From Nocardioides cynanchi (GTDB lineage: Bacteria; Actinomycetota; Actinomycetes; Propionibacteriales; Nocardioidaceae): a stretch of DNA of 64,000 bases. Below the pieces are notes generated by a model. That model was given only the letters and a program-made list of their open reading frames with translations. It had not been told where the DNA came from and did not search any database. The DNA is taken from assembly GCF_008761635.1 (NCBI RefSeq), contig NZ_CP044344.1, positions 1,116,001-1,180,000 of the forward strand, read 5' to 3'. Below are positions 30,137 to 40,161 of this stretch, piece by piece. A program made the position numbers and the translations under genes. How positions within the stretch are numbered: the stretch's first letter is position 1; each line of letters starts with the position of its first letter.

Positions 30137-31486
30137 ATGAGCCAGCTCCTGGACACGACGACGCGCCACCTGCACCGGACCGCACTCTCCCGCCAGCGCG
30201 AGGGCCGGGTGCCCGGGCTCTACGCCGGGGTCTGCCGTGGCGGGCAGCTGGTCTGGGGTGAGGGCATCGGCGCCGTCGAGATCGGCTCGGACCGCTCCCC
30301 GGCGGCCGACGACCAGTTCCTGATCGCCTCCAACACCAAGACGTTCGTCGCGGTGATGGTGATGCAGCTGCGCGACGAGGGCCGGCTCACCCTCGACGAC
30401 CTGCTCGGCGACCACGTGCCCGAGGTCTCGCACCCGGTCACGATCCGGCAGTGCCTGGCGCACGTGTCGGGGATGGCGCGGGAGCCGCTGGGTGACGTCT
30501 GGGACACCCTCGAGCAGCCGGACCAGAAGACCCTGCGACGGGACTTCGACGACGTCGAGCGGGTAGGGCGGCCGCACGACCACTGGCACTACTCCAACGT
30601 GGTGTTCGCGATGCTCGGCCAGCTGGTCGAGGAGCTCGACGGCCGGTCGTGGGAGGAGTCGCTCCGGACCCGGCTCCTGCTGCCGCTGGAGATGCGTCGT
30701 ACGACGGTGGGCTTCGACGGCGGGCCGCACGTGAGCGGCTACTACGTCGGCCCGTACGACGACGTACCCCGGCCCGAGCCGGTGCTCGACCTCAAGGCGA
30801 TGGCGCCGTGCGGGGGCCTGGCCAGCACCGCCGAGGACCTGGCCCGGTGGTCGGCGTTCGTCGCGGACCCGGGCTCGCTGCTGTCCGCCGACACCATGGA
30901 GGAGATGTGCCAGCCGCAGGTGCTGCTCGACCCCGACCGCTGGAACGGCGCGATGGGCCTGGGCTTCTTCCTGATCCGGTCGGCGAGCGGCCGCACCTGG
31001 GTCGGTCACACCGGCGGGATGCCCGGGCACATCACCGGCGTCTTCACCCACCGCGAGTCCGGTACTGGCGGGATCGCGCTGATGGGCTCCACCGCGTCGC
31101 CCGCGCCGGACGCGTTCGCGATCGACCTCGCCGACCACGTGGTGACCTCCGACCCGGTCGAGGACCCGCCCTGGACGCCCGGCACGGACGTCCCGGTCGA
31201 GCTCCGACCTGTGCTCGGACGCTGGTTCTCGGAGGGCCAGCCCTTCGTCTTCTGGGTCGAGCAGGGCGAGCTCCGGGCCCGCATCGACAAGGCGGGTGCG
31301 GAGAAGCTGACGTCCTCGCGCTTCGAGAAGGTCAGCGACGACGTCTACCGCGACGTCGCCGGCCGCGAGCGCGGCGAGCTGTTGCGGGTCACCCGGGCAC
31401 CCGACGGCACGGTCACCCAGCTGAACTGGGCGACCTACCTGTTCACCCGCGAGCCCCTGGCGTTCGGCGAGCACCTCACGCGTTGA
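30137..31486 (+). CDS. Serine hydrolase (beta-lactamase/class C-type, CubicO-like)
   Basis: The 449-residue protein has the SxxK motif in LIASNTKTFVAVMVM (Ser about 67, Lys about 70), YSN in HWHYSNVVFAMLG as the YxN motif, and HTG in WVGHTGGMPGH as the KTG-box equivalent. This is the class C beta-lactamase / esterase EstB / D-aminopeptidase fold. No signal peptide is visible, so it is probably cytoplasmic. The C-terminal 130 residues after about 320 form an extra domain of unknown role. Substrate unknown. Predicted leaderless from TAGTTT. Its end overlaps the acVLRF1 gene by 11 bp. Confidence 0.9.
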   Translation: MSQLLDTTTRHLHRTALSRQREGRVPGLYAGVCRGGQLVWGEGIGAVEIGSDRSPAADDQFLIASNTKTFVAVMVMQLRDEGRLTLDDLLGDHVPEVSHPVTIRQCLAHVSGMAREPLGDVWDTLEQPDQKTLRRDFDDVERVGRPHDHWHYSNVVFAMLGQLVEELDGRSWEESLRTRLLLPLEMRRTTVGFDGGPHVSGYYVGPYDDVPRPEPVLDLKAMAPCGGLASTAEDLARWSAFVADPGSLLSADTMEEMCQPQVLLDPDRWNGAMGLGFFLIRSASGRTWVGHTGGMPGHITGVFTHRESGTGGIALMGSTASPAPDAFAIDLADHVVTSDPVEDPPWTPGTDVPVELRPVLGRWFSEGQPFVFWVEQGELRARIDKAGAEKLTSSRFEKVSDDVYRDVAGRERGELLRVTRAPDGTVTQLNWATYLFTREPLAFGEHLTR

Positions 31487-32093
31487 CGACCTCGACGCCG
31501 ATCGCCGCCGCATCGAGGACGGCCGCGTCGAGCACCGCCCGGCGGGGGTCGGGGACGGCGAGCCACGGGCCGACGACGGTGACCCTGCGCAGCCGTGGGT
31601 CGGCCAGGACGTCGTCGACGGCGGTGTGGTCCCCGCCGGTGACCACGGGTAGGGCGCCCGGGCCCAGGATCCGGGCGGCATGCTCGGCGGCGGCCTCGTA
31701 GGCCTGTCGCGCCTGGTTGTCACGACGACGCGCGAAGCGCTGCTGGCTCTGGCCACCGGCCTTGGTCCGGCCCTGCACGTGGCGTTGCCCGATCTTGTGG
31801 TCCGCCAGGGTCAGACCGCGCAGCCGGGCCACCGCGAAGCCCCCCTTGCGGACCAAGAGGACGCCCCACTCCCCCGGCGGCTCGGCCCGGGCGAGGAAGG
31901 CACCGACCTCCGCCGGCCCGTCGTACGACGCGTCGAACGGCAGGGAGGCCGCGAAGGTGGAGCCGTCCCCGGCCACGCCGGTGAGGTGTCCGGCGACGAC
32001 GCCGAGGGTCGCCCCGTCGTGGCGCTCCCCGAAGTTCTGCACCCACCGCGCGAGGCGCGCCGGCGGCACCCGGACCTGGCTCGCGCCACTCAC
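31476..32093 (-). CDS. acVLRF1-family peptidyl-tRNA hydrolase (actinobacterial Vms1/eRF1-like)
   Basis: The 205-residue protein matches the Vms1-like release factor fold: RLARWVQNFGERHDG at the start, EWGVLLVRKGGFAVARLRG, and RTKAGGQSQQRFARRRDNQA around residues 109-128, where the GGQ-like Gln 115 is the catalytic position that replaces the GGQ of release factors. Vms1/ANKZF1 relatives cut nascent chains from tRNA on stalled ribosomes, releasing tRNA with damaged ends; bacterial members are thought to act in quality control. The start is GTG at 32093, seven bases after the stop of the upstream gene. It shares a short operon with a DinB-fold gene. Confidence 0.88.
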   Translation of the reverse strand: MSGASQVRVPPARLARWVQNFGERHDGATLGVVAGHLTGVAGDGSTFAASLPFDASYDGPAEVGAFLARAEPPGEWGVLLVRKGGFAVARLRGLTLADHKIGQRHVQGRTKAGGQSQQRFARRRDNQARQAYEAAAEHAARILGPGALPVVTGGDHTAVDDVLADPRLRRVTVVGPWLAVPDPRRAVLDAAVLDAAAIGVEVVNA

Positions 32094-32100
32094 GGGACGG

Positions 32101-32844
32101 TCACGACCACGACACGCGGGCCCCGTCGGCCCACAGGCCGAACCCGTCGGCCTCCACCTCGTCGCTGCGGTTCCACAGGGTGAGGTACAGCGCGACCGCG
32201 GAGCCGCGGAGCACCACGTCGGCGCCGTCGTCGCCGGCGCCGCGCTCGGTCGTCGGCGGCCGCTCCGTGACCGTGACCAGCCAACGCTCGGCCGCGTCGT
32301 CGGGCAGCACGGCCACGGTCGTGGGCTCGGGGGTCCGCAGCCGCGAGCGCGGCCGCGGCAGGAAACCGGTGAGCAGCTCGTCGATCCCGTCCAGCGCCAG
32401 GTCGGGCTCGAGCCAGGTGTCGGCCGCCCGGGGGTACCGGCCGAGGGCCGCGGCCAGGGCGTCGACCGCGTGGATCGTGGTCTCGTGGCACTGACGGCGC
32501 GCCCAGAACTCCCGCGGGGCCGGGGCGTCGGCCAGGAACACCAGCGCCTGGAGGTCGTCGGGCGCGTCCGCGAGGGTCTCGACCAGCCGCTCCGCGCCCG
32601 CGCGCAGCCAGGCGACCGGATCCTCGGCGTCCATCCCCTCACGCTCGATGGCCTCGTCGTCGATGGTCTCGCCGACAACGGTCGCCGTCGCCCAGCGGTG
32701 CACCAGGCCCTGGTGCGCGACCAGACGTCGTACGTCCCAGTCGGGCGTCGTGGGCACGCTCGCCGCCAGCCCCGCCTCCGCGACCGCGGCGGCGAAGGCA
32801 TCGACGGCCCGGCGTACGCCGGCCAGGTGGCGCTCCACATCCAT
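32101..32844 (-). CDS. Maleylpyruvate isomerase N-terminal (DinB-fold, mycothiol-type) protein
   Basis: The 247-residue protein has a four-helix DinB-like domain with DWDVRRLVAHQGLVHRWATA and RRQCHETTIHAVDALAAALG, where histidines and an acid bind a divalent metal. A C-terminal 80-residue alpha/beta domain follows. This matches the actinobacterial maleylpyruvate isomerase / mycothiol-dependent transferase family. Direct evidence for mycothiol or the substrate is absent. The ATG lies six bases after CAGACT, a weak -10. It precedes acVLRF1 by seven bases in the same orientation and so is likely co-transcribed; no pathway link is obvious. Confidence 0.85.
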   Translation of the reverse strand: MDVERHLAGVRRAVDAFAAAVAEAGLAASVPTTPDWDVRRLVAHQGLVHRWATATVVGETIDDEAIEREGMDAEDPVAWLRAGAERLVETLADAPDDLQALVFLADAPAPREFWARRQCHETTIHAVDALAAALGRYPRAADTWLEPDLALDGIDELLTGFLPRPRSRLRTPEPTTVAVLPDDAAERWLVTVTERPPTTERGAGDDGADVVLRGSAVALYLTLWNRSDEVEADGFGLWADGARVSWS

Positions 32845-32919
32845 GCCGGCAGTCTGGCAGCCGGTGACCGTCCACGGCCTGCCGTTATCGGCCGGCCCGG
32901 CCCGGCCGGGGTTCGGCGG

Positions 32920-32927
32920 TATAGATT
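32920..32927 (+). promoter_or_regulatory. -10 region before the VOC gene
   Basis: TATAGATT is the most AT-rich -10 candidate near here; the transcript would have a leader of about 30 bp with AGGAG before the ATG at 32962. Confidence 0.45.
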
Positions 32928-32961
32928 CCGTTTCAACCAGCTCGACGACAGGAGACACCCG

Positions 32962-33483
32962 ATGGCTGAACCCGAAGGCGCGGAGCTCGAGGCGATCCGG
33001 GCCCACCGCGACGAGCTGCGCGAGACCTACCTTCGCCCGCTGGCCGACCGGCCGCCCAGCAAGGTCCGCGGCGTCCACCACCTGGCCCTGGTCTGCCAGG
33101 ACGTCGAGGAGACCATCCGCTTCTACCAGGACTTCCTGGGCTTCCCCCTGGTCGAGCTGGTCGAGAACCGCGACTACGCAGGCTCCAGCCACTTCTTCTT
33201 CGACATCGGCAACCGCAACCTGCTCGGCTTCTTCGACTTCCCCGGACTCGGCAACCCGCCGTACGAGGAGACCATCGGCGCGGTCCAGCACCTCGCCCTG
33301 TCGATCGACCGCGAGCAGTTCGACGAGGCCAAGGCCAAGCTCGACGCGGCCGGGGTCGACTACCTCGGCCCGGACCGGGGTGCCGACGACAGCATCTACC
33401 TGCGCGACCCGAACGGCGTGGGACTCGAGCTCTACCGCGAGGATCTCGGCGTCTTCGAGGGCACGCCGCTGATCAACGAGTGA
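32962..33483 (+). CDS. VOC-family dioxygenase-like protein
   Basis: The 173-residue protein has the paired VOC modules with the metal ligands: VRGVHHLALVCQDVEETIRF in module one and GAVQHLALSIDREQFDEAKA then GLELYRED in module two. The second-module glutamate in GLELYRED is the third ligand. It resembles small ring-cleaving dioxygenases and glyoxalases. Substrate not identifiable. AGGAG lies nine bases before the ATG; TATAGATT is a likely -10. It converges on sufT. Confidence 0.88.
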   Translation: MAEPEGAELEAIRAHRDELRETYLRPLADRPPSKVRGVHHLALVCQDVEETIRFYQDFLGFPLVELVENRDYAGSSHFFFDIGNRNLLGFFDFPGLGNPPYEETIGAVQHLALSIDREQFDEAKAKLDAAGVDYLGPDRGADDSIYLRDPNGVGLELYREDLGVFEGTPLINE

Positions 33484-33516
33484 AGGATCTGCGTTGCTCG
33501 ATGTGATGGATCTCGA

Positions 33517-33547
33517 GACGCGTCACCCGTCCCGCCGCTGACGCGTC
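33517..33547. terminator. Hairpin at the end of the VOC gene and suf operon
   Basis: GACGCGTCA (33517-33525) and TGACGCGTC (33539-33547) are perfect 9-bp arms around CCCGTCCCGCCGC. A 12-bp palindrome, TGCGAGCTCGCA (33584-33595), follows after GATCTTTTCGC. The pair lies between convergent genes (VOC plus, sufT minus) and may form a two-way terminator. The 128-bp gap holds nothing else that I recognise. Confidence 0.55.
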
Positions 33548-33611
33548 GGTTCGGGTCGACACTCCTCGATCTTTTCGCTCCTCTGCGAGCTCGCAGGCTC
33601 GCTCGCAGCGC

Positions 33612-34001
33612 TCAAACGTTGAAGCCGAGGGCGCGCAGCTGGTCGCGACCGTCGTCGGTGATCTTGTCCGGGCCCCACGGCGGCATCCACACCCAGTTGA
33701 TCAGCACGTCGTTGACCAGACCCTCGAGAGCCTGGTTGGTCTGGTCCTGGATCACGTCGGTCAGCGGACAGGCGGCCGACGTGAGCGTCATGTCGATCAC
33801 GGCGTTGGTGTCGTCGTCGAGGTGCACGCCGTACACGAGGCCGAGGTCGACGACGTTGATGCCCAGCTCGGGGTCGACCACGTCCTTCATCGCCTCGGTG
33901 ACGTCGTCGACGGTCGTGGCGGTGCCGGCCACCGAGCCGGACGGCGCACCGGCCTCCGGGACCTCGGGCAGGTCGGTGTGGTCCACGGGGTTGGTGGTCA
34001 C
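33612..34001 (-). CDS. sufT: Fe-S cluster assembly factor SufT (MIP18/DUF59)
   Basis: The 129-residue protein begins with a variable head, then VTEAMKDVVDPELGINVVDLGLVYGVHL and DMTLTSAACPLTDVIQDQTN and VWMPPWGPDKITDDGRDQLRALGF. These are the DUF59 hallmarks: DPE motif, hydrophobic core and a Cys in AACPL. SufT helps mature Fe-S proteins with high demand. The start is GTG at 34001 overlapping the sufU stop (GTGA). It is the last gene of the suf operon, just before the hairpin at 33517. Confidence 0.92.
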   Translation of the reverse strand: MTTNPVDHTDLPEVPEAGAPSGSVAGTATTVDDVTEAMKDVVDPELGINVVDLGLVYGVHLDDDTNAVIDMTLTSAACPLTDVIQDQTNQALEGLVNDVLINWVWMPPWGPDKITDDGRDQLRALGFNV

Positions 34002-34462
34002 TTCGTCTCCTCCATCTGAGCGGTCGTGGTCGCGTCCTTCCAGGCCATCCAGGACAGCAGGGCGCACTTGATCCGGGCCGGGAACTTGGCGACCCCGGCG
34101 AAGGCGATGCCGTCCTCCAGGACGTCCTCGTCGGGCTCGACCTGGCCCTTGCCCTGCATCAGGGTCAGGAACTCCTGGTGGATCGCCATCGCCTCGGCGA
34201 CCGGCTTGCCGATCACCAGGTCGGTCATCACCGAGGCCGACGCCTGCGAGATCGAGCAGCCGAGGGCGTCGTACGACACGTCCTCGACCACCGGTCCGTC
34301 CGGGCCCTCGGCGACGTGGACGCGTAGCGTCACCTCGTCTCCGCAGGTCGGGTTGACGTGGTGCACCTCGGCCTCGTAGGGCTCCCGCAGGCCCCGGTGG
34401 TGGGGGTTTCGGTAGTGGTCCAGGATGATCTCCTGGTAGAGGGAATCGAGCTCAGTGGACAT
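33998..34462 (-). CDS. sufU: Fe-S cluster assembly scaffold/sulfur-transfer protein SufU
   Basis: The 154-residue protein has HYRNPHHRGLREPY then three cysteines in VNPTCGDEVT, YDALGCSISQAS and ARIKCALLSW plus the Asp of CGD, giving the zinc site that takes a sulfur atom from SufS. SufU-type insert residues (about 90-110) distinguish it from IscU. It follows sufS by five bases and overlaps sufT in a GTGA junction, so the two are probably made together. Confidence 0.95.
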   Translation of the reverse strand: MSTELDSLYQEIILDHYRNPHHRGLREPYEAEVHHVNPTCGDEVTLRVHVAEGPDGPVVEDVSYDALGCSISQASASVMTDLVIGKPVAEAMAIHQEFLTLMQGKGQVEPDEDVLEDGIAFAGVAKFPARIKCALLSWMAWKDATTTAQMEETK

Positions 34463-34467
34463 CGTGC

Positions 34468-35736
34468 TCAACCCAACTTGAAGTAGTTGCGGGTGTATTC
34501 CAGACCCTCGACGAGCGCGTCGATCTCGGCCGGCGTCGTGTAGAGGTACGACGACATCCGGGTCGAGCTCTGCACCCCGAAGCGGGCATGGGCCGGCTTC
34601 GCGCAGTGGTGCCCGGCCCGGACGGCGATCCCGCGGGTGTCGAGCACCGTGGCGATGTCGTGGGGGTGGATCCCCGGGATCTCGAAGGAGATCGCTCCCC
34701 CGCGCTGGCTCGCGTCCAGGGGGCCGAGCACGGTCAGGCCGGGCACCGTCGCCAGACCCTCGAGGGCGTAGGCGGTCACCGCCTGCTCGTGCGCGTGCAC
34801 GGCGTCCATGCCGAGCTCGGTGAGATAGCTGACGGCCGCCCCGAGACCGACCGCCTCGACGATCGGCGGGGTCCCCGCCTCGAACTTGTGCGGGACCGGG
34901 GCGTAGGTCGAGCCCGCCATGGTCACGGTCTCGATCATCTCCCCGCCACCGAGGAACGGCGGCAGCTCGTCGAGCACAGTGCGTCGACCCCACAGGACCC
35001 CGATGCCGGTCGGCCCGACCACCTTGTGCCCGGTGAAGGCCAGCAGGTCGGGCCGCTCGTCGTCGGCCATCGCGGCCAGGTCGATCGGCAGCTGCGGTGC
35101 CGCCTGCGAGGCGTCCACGACCACGAGCGCACCGACCTGGTGGGCACGACGGGCGATGTCGGCGATCGGGTTGATCGTGCCGAGCATGTTGGAGACCCAG
35201 GTCAGGGAGACCACCTTGGTCCGGTCGGTGACCAGGTCGTCGAGCTGCGAGAGGTCCAGCCGGCCGTCCTCGGTGATGCCGAACCAGCGCAGCGTGGCAC
35301 CCGTGCGCTCGCACAGCAGCTGCCACGGCACGATGTTGGAGTGGTGCTCCATCTCGGTGATCACGATCTCGTCGCCGGGTCCGACCTGACGCGGGCCGGC
35401 CCAGGCCAGGGTGCTCGCGGCCAGGTTGAGCGCCTCGGTGGCGTTCTTGGTGAACACCACCTCGTCGCGGTCCGGGGCGCCGATGAACGACGCGACCTTG
35501 TCACGCGCGGACTCGAACGCCTCGGTCGACTCCGCCCCGAGCTGGTGCATGGCCCGGGCGATGTTGGCGTTGTGCCGCTCCAGGTGGTCGACCATCGTGT
35601 CGATCACGACCTGAGGCTTCTGCGAGGTGTTGGCGGAGTCCAGGTAGACCAGCGACTGCCCGTTCGCCAGGACGCGCGACAGGATCGGGAAGTCCTTGCG
35701 GACGACTTCCAGGTCCGGGAGCAGTCCTTCGATCAT
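34468..35736 (-). CDS. sufS: Cysteine desulfurase SufS
   Basis: The 422-residue PLP enzyme takes sulfur from cysteine for cluster building. The PLP lysine is in AFTGHKVVGPTGIG, and the persulfide-forming Cys in RAGHHCAKPAHARFG. An early ANTSQKPQVVIDTM, EMEHHSNIVPWQ and the ending LEYTRNYFKLG are characteristic. GAGGAGG lies five bases before the ATG. A REP-like element sits upstream, between sufC and sufS, though the genes are otherwise in one operon. Confidence 0.96.
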   Translation of the reverse strand: MIEGLLPDLEVVRKDFPILSRVLANGQSLVYLDSANTSQKPQVVIDTMVDHLERHNANIARAMHQLGAESTEAFESARDKVASFIGAPDRDEVVFTKNATEALNLAASTLAWAGPRQVGPGDEIVITEMEHHSNIVPWQLLCERTGATLRWFGITEDGRLDLSQLDDLVTDRTKVVSLTWVSNMLGTINPIADIARRAHQVGALVVVDASQAAPQLPIDLAAMADDERPDLLAFTGHKVVGPTGIGVLWGRRTVLDELPPFLGGGEMIETVTMAGSTYAPVPHKFEAGTPPIVEAVGLGAAVSYLTELGMDAVHAHEQAVTAYALEGLATVPGLTVLGPLDASQRGGAISFEIPGIHPHDIATVLDTRGIAVRAGHHCAKPAHARFGVQSSTRMSSYLYTTPAEIDALVEGLEYTRNYFKLG

Positions 35737-35750
35737 CAGTTCCTCCTCGC

Positions 35751-35773
35751 GTGGTCTCGACTCCGCTCGACCA
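35751..35773. repeat. REP-like element between sufC and sufS
   Basis: GTGGTCTCGACTCCGCTCGACC has the arms TGGTC and GACCA around TCGACTCCGCTC. It lies inside the operon, 15 bp before the sufS start codon on the sense strand, directly before its ribosome binding site. Confidence 0.65.
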
Positions 35774-35780
35774 TGGAATG

Positions 35781-36538
<758 letters not shown>

Positions 36539-36542
<4 letters not shown>

Positions 36543-36874
36543 GAGGGTGACACTCCGTTCAGGGTGGTGGTGACGTCGACGTACACACCATCGGTGCGGA
36601 CCTCGACCGGGAAGGTGGCCACCGGCTCGGTGGCGGGCAGGCCGGTCGGCTTGCCGGTGCGCAGGTCGAAGCGGGAGCCGTGCAGCCAGCACTCGATGGT
36701 GCAGTCCTCGACGTCGCCCTCGCTCAGCGCGACCTCGGCGTGGGAGCAGAGGTCCTGGATCGCGAAGAACTCCTCACCCTGGCGGGCGACGGCGATCTCC
36801 ATGTCGTCGACCGTGACGCCGAGCGGCTGGTCCTCCCGGACCTCGTCGGCGGCGCAGGCGCGTTCGAAACTCAT
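36539..36874 (-). CDS. Rieske-type [2Fe-2S] ferredoxin-like protein in the suf operon
   Basis: The 111-residue soluble protein has the Rieske ligands C-S-H in IQDLCSHAEVALSEG and C-W-L-H in IECWLHGSRFDLRTG, and otherwise resembles small non-heme oxygenase ferredoxins. It sits between sufD and sufC with an ATGA overlap to sufC, an arrangement common in actinobacterial suf operons. It might donate electrons to the assembly machine, or simply be an early Fe-S client. Neither role is shown by the sequence. Confidence 0.92.
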
Positions 36875-36875
36875 C

Positions 36876-38042
36876 TCAGAAGGCCCCGTCCAGGACGTTC
36901 TTCGCGAGCTCCGCCTCCACGGTGGCCGCCAGCTGCTCCTCGAGCTCGGGTACGGCGATCCGGCGGATCAGGTCGTTGAAGAAGCCGTGCACGACGAGCC
37001 GACGGGCTTCGTCCTCGGCGATGCCGCGCGAGCGGAGGTAGAACAGCTGCTCGTCGTCGAAGCGGCCGGTCGCCGACGCGTGACCGGCGCCGGCGATCTC
37101 GCCGGTCTCGATCTCGAGGTTGGGCACCGAGTCGGCCTGACAGCCGTCGGTGAGCACGAGGTTGCGGTTCTCCTCGTAGGTCTCGATGCCCTCGGCCACC
37201 TTGCGGATCAGGACGTTGCCGATCCAGACCGTGTGCGCGCCCTCGCCCTGGAGCGCACCCTTGTAGGTCACGTGGCTCTTGGTCTTCGGCGCGGTGTGGT
37301 CGACGAACAGCCGGTGCTCGATGTGCTGGCCCGCGTCGGCGAAGTAGAGGCCGAGCATCTCCACGTTGCCGCCGGGGCCGGCGTACTCAGCGGTGGTGTC
37401 GTGCCGCACGACGCTGCCGCCGAAGGTGACGTCGACATGCTTGAAGCGCGCGTCGCGGCCGACCCGGGCGTGCCGGTGGCCCACGTGGACCGCGTCGTCG
37501 GCCCAGTCGTCGATGCTGACCAGCGTCAGGTCGGCGCCGTCGCCGACCACGATCTCGACGTTGTCGGCCAGCGTCGCCGAGCCGACGAACCGCAGCACGA
37601 CGGTCGCCTTGCTGTGGGCGCCGGCCGTGATCACGGCGTGGGTCGCGGTCGCGGTCTCGGTGTCGGTGCCGGTCAGGGTGACGAAGACCGGGCGGTCGAG
37701 CTCGGTGTCGCTCGGGACCGTGATCGCGAAGCGACGGCCGCTCTCGTGCCAGACCCGGGCCGCGATCCGGTCGGTGGGCACGAAGCCGCTGCTGCCGAGC
37801 AGTGCGTTGCCGGCCTCCAGCGACTCGACCACGACCGCCTCGGGAGCGTCGTACTCGGCGCCGACGCCGGAGCCGGCCAGCGAGGCGTCGGCGTGGAGGC
37901 CGCGCAGCCGCTTCAGCGGGGTGAACCGCCAGATCTCTTCACGGCCCGTGGGCACCGGGTGGTCGTCGACATCGAACGACCCGAGCGGGTGCAGGTGGGA
38001 GTCCACGCGCTCGATCTCGAGCGCGTCCAGGAGTTGGGACAT
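36876..38042 (-). CDS. sufD: Fe-S cluster assembly protein SufD
   Basis: The 388-residue protein has a helical head (EEIWRFTPLKRLRGLHAD), a central beta-helix and the C-terminal FDDEQLFYLRSRGIAEDEAR near residue 340, the motif shared by SufB and SufD. HTAPKTKSHVTYKGALQGEG is the core segment. It forms SufBC2D with SufB and SufC. The start overlaps the sufB stop (TGATG). Confidence 0.95.
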   Translation of the reverse strand: MSQLLDALEIERVDSHLHPLGSFDVDDHPVPTGREEIWRFTPLKRLRGLHADASLAGSGVGAEYDAPEAVVVESLEAGNALLGSSGFVPTDRIAARVWHESGRRFAITVPSDTELDRPVFVTLTGTDTETATATHAVITAGAHSKATVVLRFVGSATLADNVEIVVGDGADLTLVSIDDWADDAVHVGHRHARVGRDARFKHVDVTFGGSVVRHDTTAEYAGPGGNVEMLGLYFADAGQHIEHRLFVDHTAPKTKSHVTYKGALQGEGAHTVWIGNVLIRKVAEGIETYEENRNLVLTDGCQADSVPNLEIETGEIAGAGHASATGRFDDEQLFYLRSRGIAEDEARRLVVHGFFNDLIRRIAVPELEEQLAATVEAELAKNVLDGAF

Positions 38043-39460
38043 CAGCCGACTGCGCCTTCCATCTGGAGCTCGATGAGCCGGTTCAGCTCGAGCGCGTACT
38101 CCATCGGGAGCTCCTTGGCGATCGGCTCCACGAAGCCGCGCACGATCATCGCCATCGCCTCGTCCTGGCCCATGCCGCGCGACATCAGGTAGAAGAGCTG
38201 GTCGTCGGAGACCTTGGAGACGCTGGCCTCGTGCCCCATCGAGACGTCGTCCTCGCGGATGTCGACGTACGGGTAGGTGTCGCTGCGGCTGATCTGGTCC
38301 ACCAGCAGCGCGTCGCACAGGACGTTGGACTTCGAGCCGTGGGCGCCCTCGTTGATCTGGATCAGCCCGCGGTACGACGTGCGGCCACCGCCGCGAGCCA
38401 CCGACTTGCTCAGGATGCTCGACGAGGTGTTCGGCGCCGCGTGGACCATCTTGGCGCCGGCGTCCTGGTGCTGGCCCTCGCCCGCGAACGCGATGGACAG
38501 GGTCTCGCCCTTGGCGTGCTCGCCCATCAGGTAGATCGCGGGGTACTTCATGGTCACCTTGGAGCCGATGTTGCCGTCGACCCACTCCATGGTCGCGCCG
38601 GCCTCGCAGGTGGCCCGCTTGGTCACCAGGTTGTAGACGTTGTTCGACCAGTTCTGGATCGTCGTGTAGCGGCAGCGGCCGCCCTTCTTCACGATGATCT
38701 CGACCACCGCGGAGTGCAGCGAGTCGCTGCTGTAGATCGGCGCGGTGCAGCCCTCGACGTAGTGCACGTAGGCGTCCTCGTCGACGATGATCAGGGTCCG
38801 CTCGAACTGGCCCATGTTCTCGGTGTTGATCCGGAAGTAGGCCTGCAGCGGGATGTCGACGTGCACGCCCTTCGGCACGTAGATGAAGGAGCCGCCCGAC
38901 CACACGGAGGTGTTGAGCGCGGCGAACTTGTTGTCGCCGACCGGGATCACGGTGTTGAAGTACTCCTGGAAGAGCTCGGGGTGCTCCTTGAGCGCGGTGT
39001 CGGTGTCCTTGAAGATCACACCCTGCGCCTCGAGGTCCTCGCGGATCGAGTGGTAGACGACCTCCGACTCGTACTGCGCGGCGACGCCGGCGACCAGGCG
39101 CTGCTTCTCGGCCTCGGGGATGCCGAGCCGGTCGTAGGTGTTCTTGATGTCCTCGGGGAGGTCCTCCCACGAGGCGGCCTGCTTCTCGCTGGACCGGACG
39201 AAGTACTTGATGTTGTCGAAGTCGATGCCCGACAGGTCGGAGCCCCACGTCGGCATCGGCTTGCGGTGGAAGAGCTTGAGGCCCTTCAGGCGCAGGTCGA
39301 GCATCCACTGCGGCTCGGACTTCTTCGAGGAGATGTCGCGGACGACCTCCTCGCTGAGACCGCGCTTGGCCACCGCTCCGGCGTCGTCGCGGTCGGACCA
39401 GCCGAACTGGTAGCGGCCGATGCCCTGGAGTTCGGGGTTCAGCTCTTCGATGGACGTCAC
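38042..39460 (-). CDS. sufB: Fe-S cluster assembly protein SufB
   Basis: The 472-residue scaffold protein has the SufB cysteines in [37 protein letters not shown] and [15 protein letters not shown], the SufB-specific [20 protein letters not shown], and ends with [20 protein letters not shown] and [16 protein letters not shown]. The cluster is assembled at the SufB-SufD interface. The GTG start at 39460 has GAGGAG six bases upstream, formed by the last codons of sufR, so sufB is tightly linked to sufR. Confidence 0.96.
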   Translation of the reverse strand: MTSIEELNPELQGIGRYQFGWSDRDDAGAVAKRGLSEEVVRDISSKKSEPQWMLDLRLKGLKLFHRKPMPTWGSDLSGIDFDNIKYFVRSSEKQAASWEDLPEDIKNTYDRLGIPEAEKQRLVAGVAAQYESEVVYHSIREDLEAQGVIFKDTDTALKEHPELFQEYFNTVIPVGDNKFAALNTSVWSGGSFIYVPKGVHVDIPLQAYFRINTENMGQFERTLIIVDEDAYVHYVEGCTAPIYSSDSLHSAVVEIIVKKGGRCRYTTIQNWSNNVYNLVTKRATCEAGATMEWVDGNIGSKVTMKYPAIYLMGEHAKGETLSIAFAGEGQHQDAGAKMVHAAPNTSSSILSKSVARGGGRTSYRGLIQINEGAHGSKSNVLCDALLVDQISRSDTYPYVDIREDDVSMGHEASVSKVSDDQLFYLMSRGMGQDEAMAMIVRGFVEPIAKELPMEYALELNRLIELQMEGAVG

Positions 39461-39462
39461 GT

Positions 39463-40161
39463 CTACTCCTCGGTGGTCGAGCTGGTCGAGACCAATGGGT
39501 TGGGGATGCAGGTGGTGCAGACACCGTCGCCGTGGGCGATGGTGGCCAGGCGCTGGACGTGCCGGCCGAGGACCTGGCCGATGGCCTCGGTCTCGGCCTC
39601 GCACAGCTGCGGGAACTCGTGCGCCACGTGGGAGACGGGGCAGTGCTGCTGGCACAGCTGCTCGGCCGCCGACAGCCCGTCGAGCAGCGGCAGCGACCGC
39701 ACGGAGGCGGCGTACCCCTCGGCCGAGAACACCCGGGCCAGCGCCTCGGCCGGCGACAGCTCCGGGTGGGCTGCGGTGACGGTCGCGTAGTCGCGCTCGA
39801 TGAACGCCACCCGGCGCCGCGCGAACTCCATCACGGCCTCGTCGCCGCCGGTCTCGGACAGGTAGCGGAGAGCCTGCACCGCGAGGTCGTCGTACTGCTG
39901 GTCGAAGCTCTCCCGACCACTGTCGGTGATCGCGAAGACCTTCGCCGGCCGGCCGCGACCCCGGGTCGCCGAGGGCCGCGCGTCCCGTGACTCGAGCGCC
40001 CCCAGGGTCAGCAGGTGCTCGAGGTGACGGCGTACGGCGGCGGGCGTGAGGTCGAGCCGTTCGGCCAGCGCCGCGGCGGTCGAGGGACCGTTGACCAGGA
40101 TCGACCGGACGACGCGCTCACGCGTCGGCTGGTCGCCGGAGTCGTTCCGCTCGAATTCCAC
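39463..40161 (-). CDS. sufR: Suf operon repressor SufR
   Basis: The 232-residue protein has an ArsR/DeoR-type winged helix (about 13-75; [20 protein letters not shown]) and a C-terminal cluster-binding region with Cys in [23 protein letters not shown] (three) and VCTTCIP (two), which ligate a 4Fe-4S cluster. It represses the suf genes when cluster supply is sufficient. The last residues (VSTSSTTEE) are encoded by a REP-like element. The start appears to be a GTG at 40161 with no Shine-Dalgarno sequence; a TATTAA -10 lies 16-21 bp upstream. Confidence 0.93.
   Translation of the reverse strand: MEFERNDSGDQPTRERVVRSILVNGPSTAAALAERLDLTPAAVRRHLEHLLTLGALESRDARPSATRGRGRPAKVFAITDSGRESFDQQYDDLAVQALRYLSETGGDEAVMEFARRRVAFIERDYATVTAAHPELSPAEALARVFSAEGYAASVRSLPLLDGLSAAEQLCQQHCPVSHVAHEFPQLCEAETEAIGQVLGRHVQRLATIAHGDGVCTTCIPNPLVSTSSTTEE
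39471..39495. repeat. REP-like element covering the 3' end of sufR before sufB
   Basis: CGGTGGTCGAGCTGGTCGAGACC matches the dispersed family, with arms TGGTC (39474-39478) and GACCA (39490-39494). On the sense strand it lies about 12-36 bases before the sufB GTG and encodes the last residues of SufR. Confidence 0.65.
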
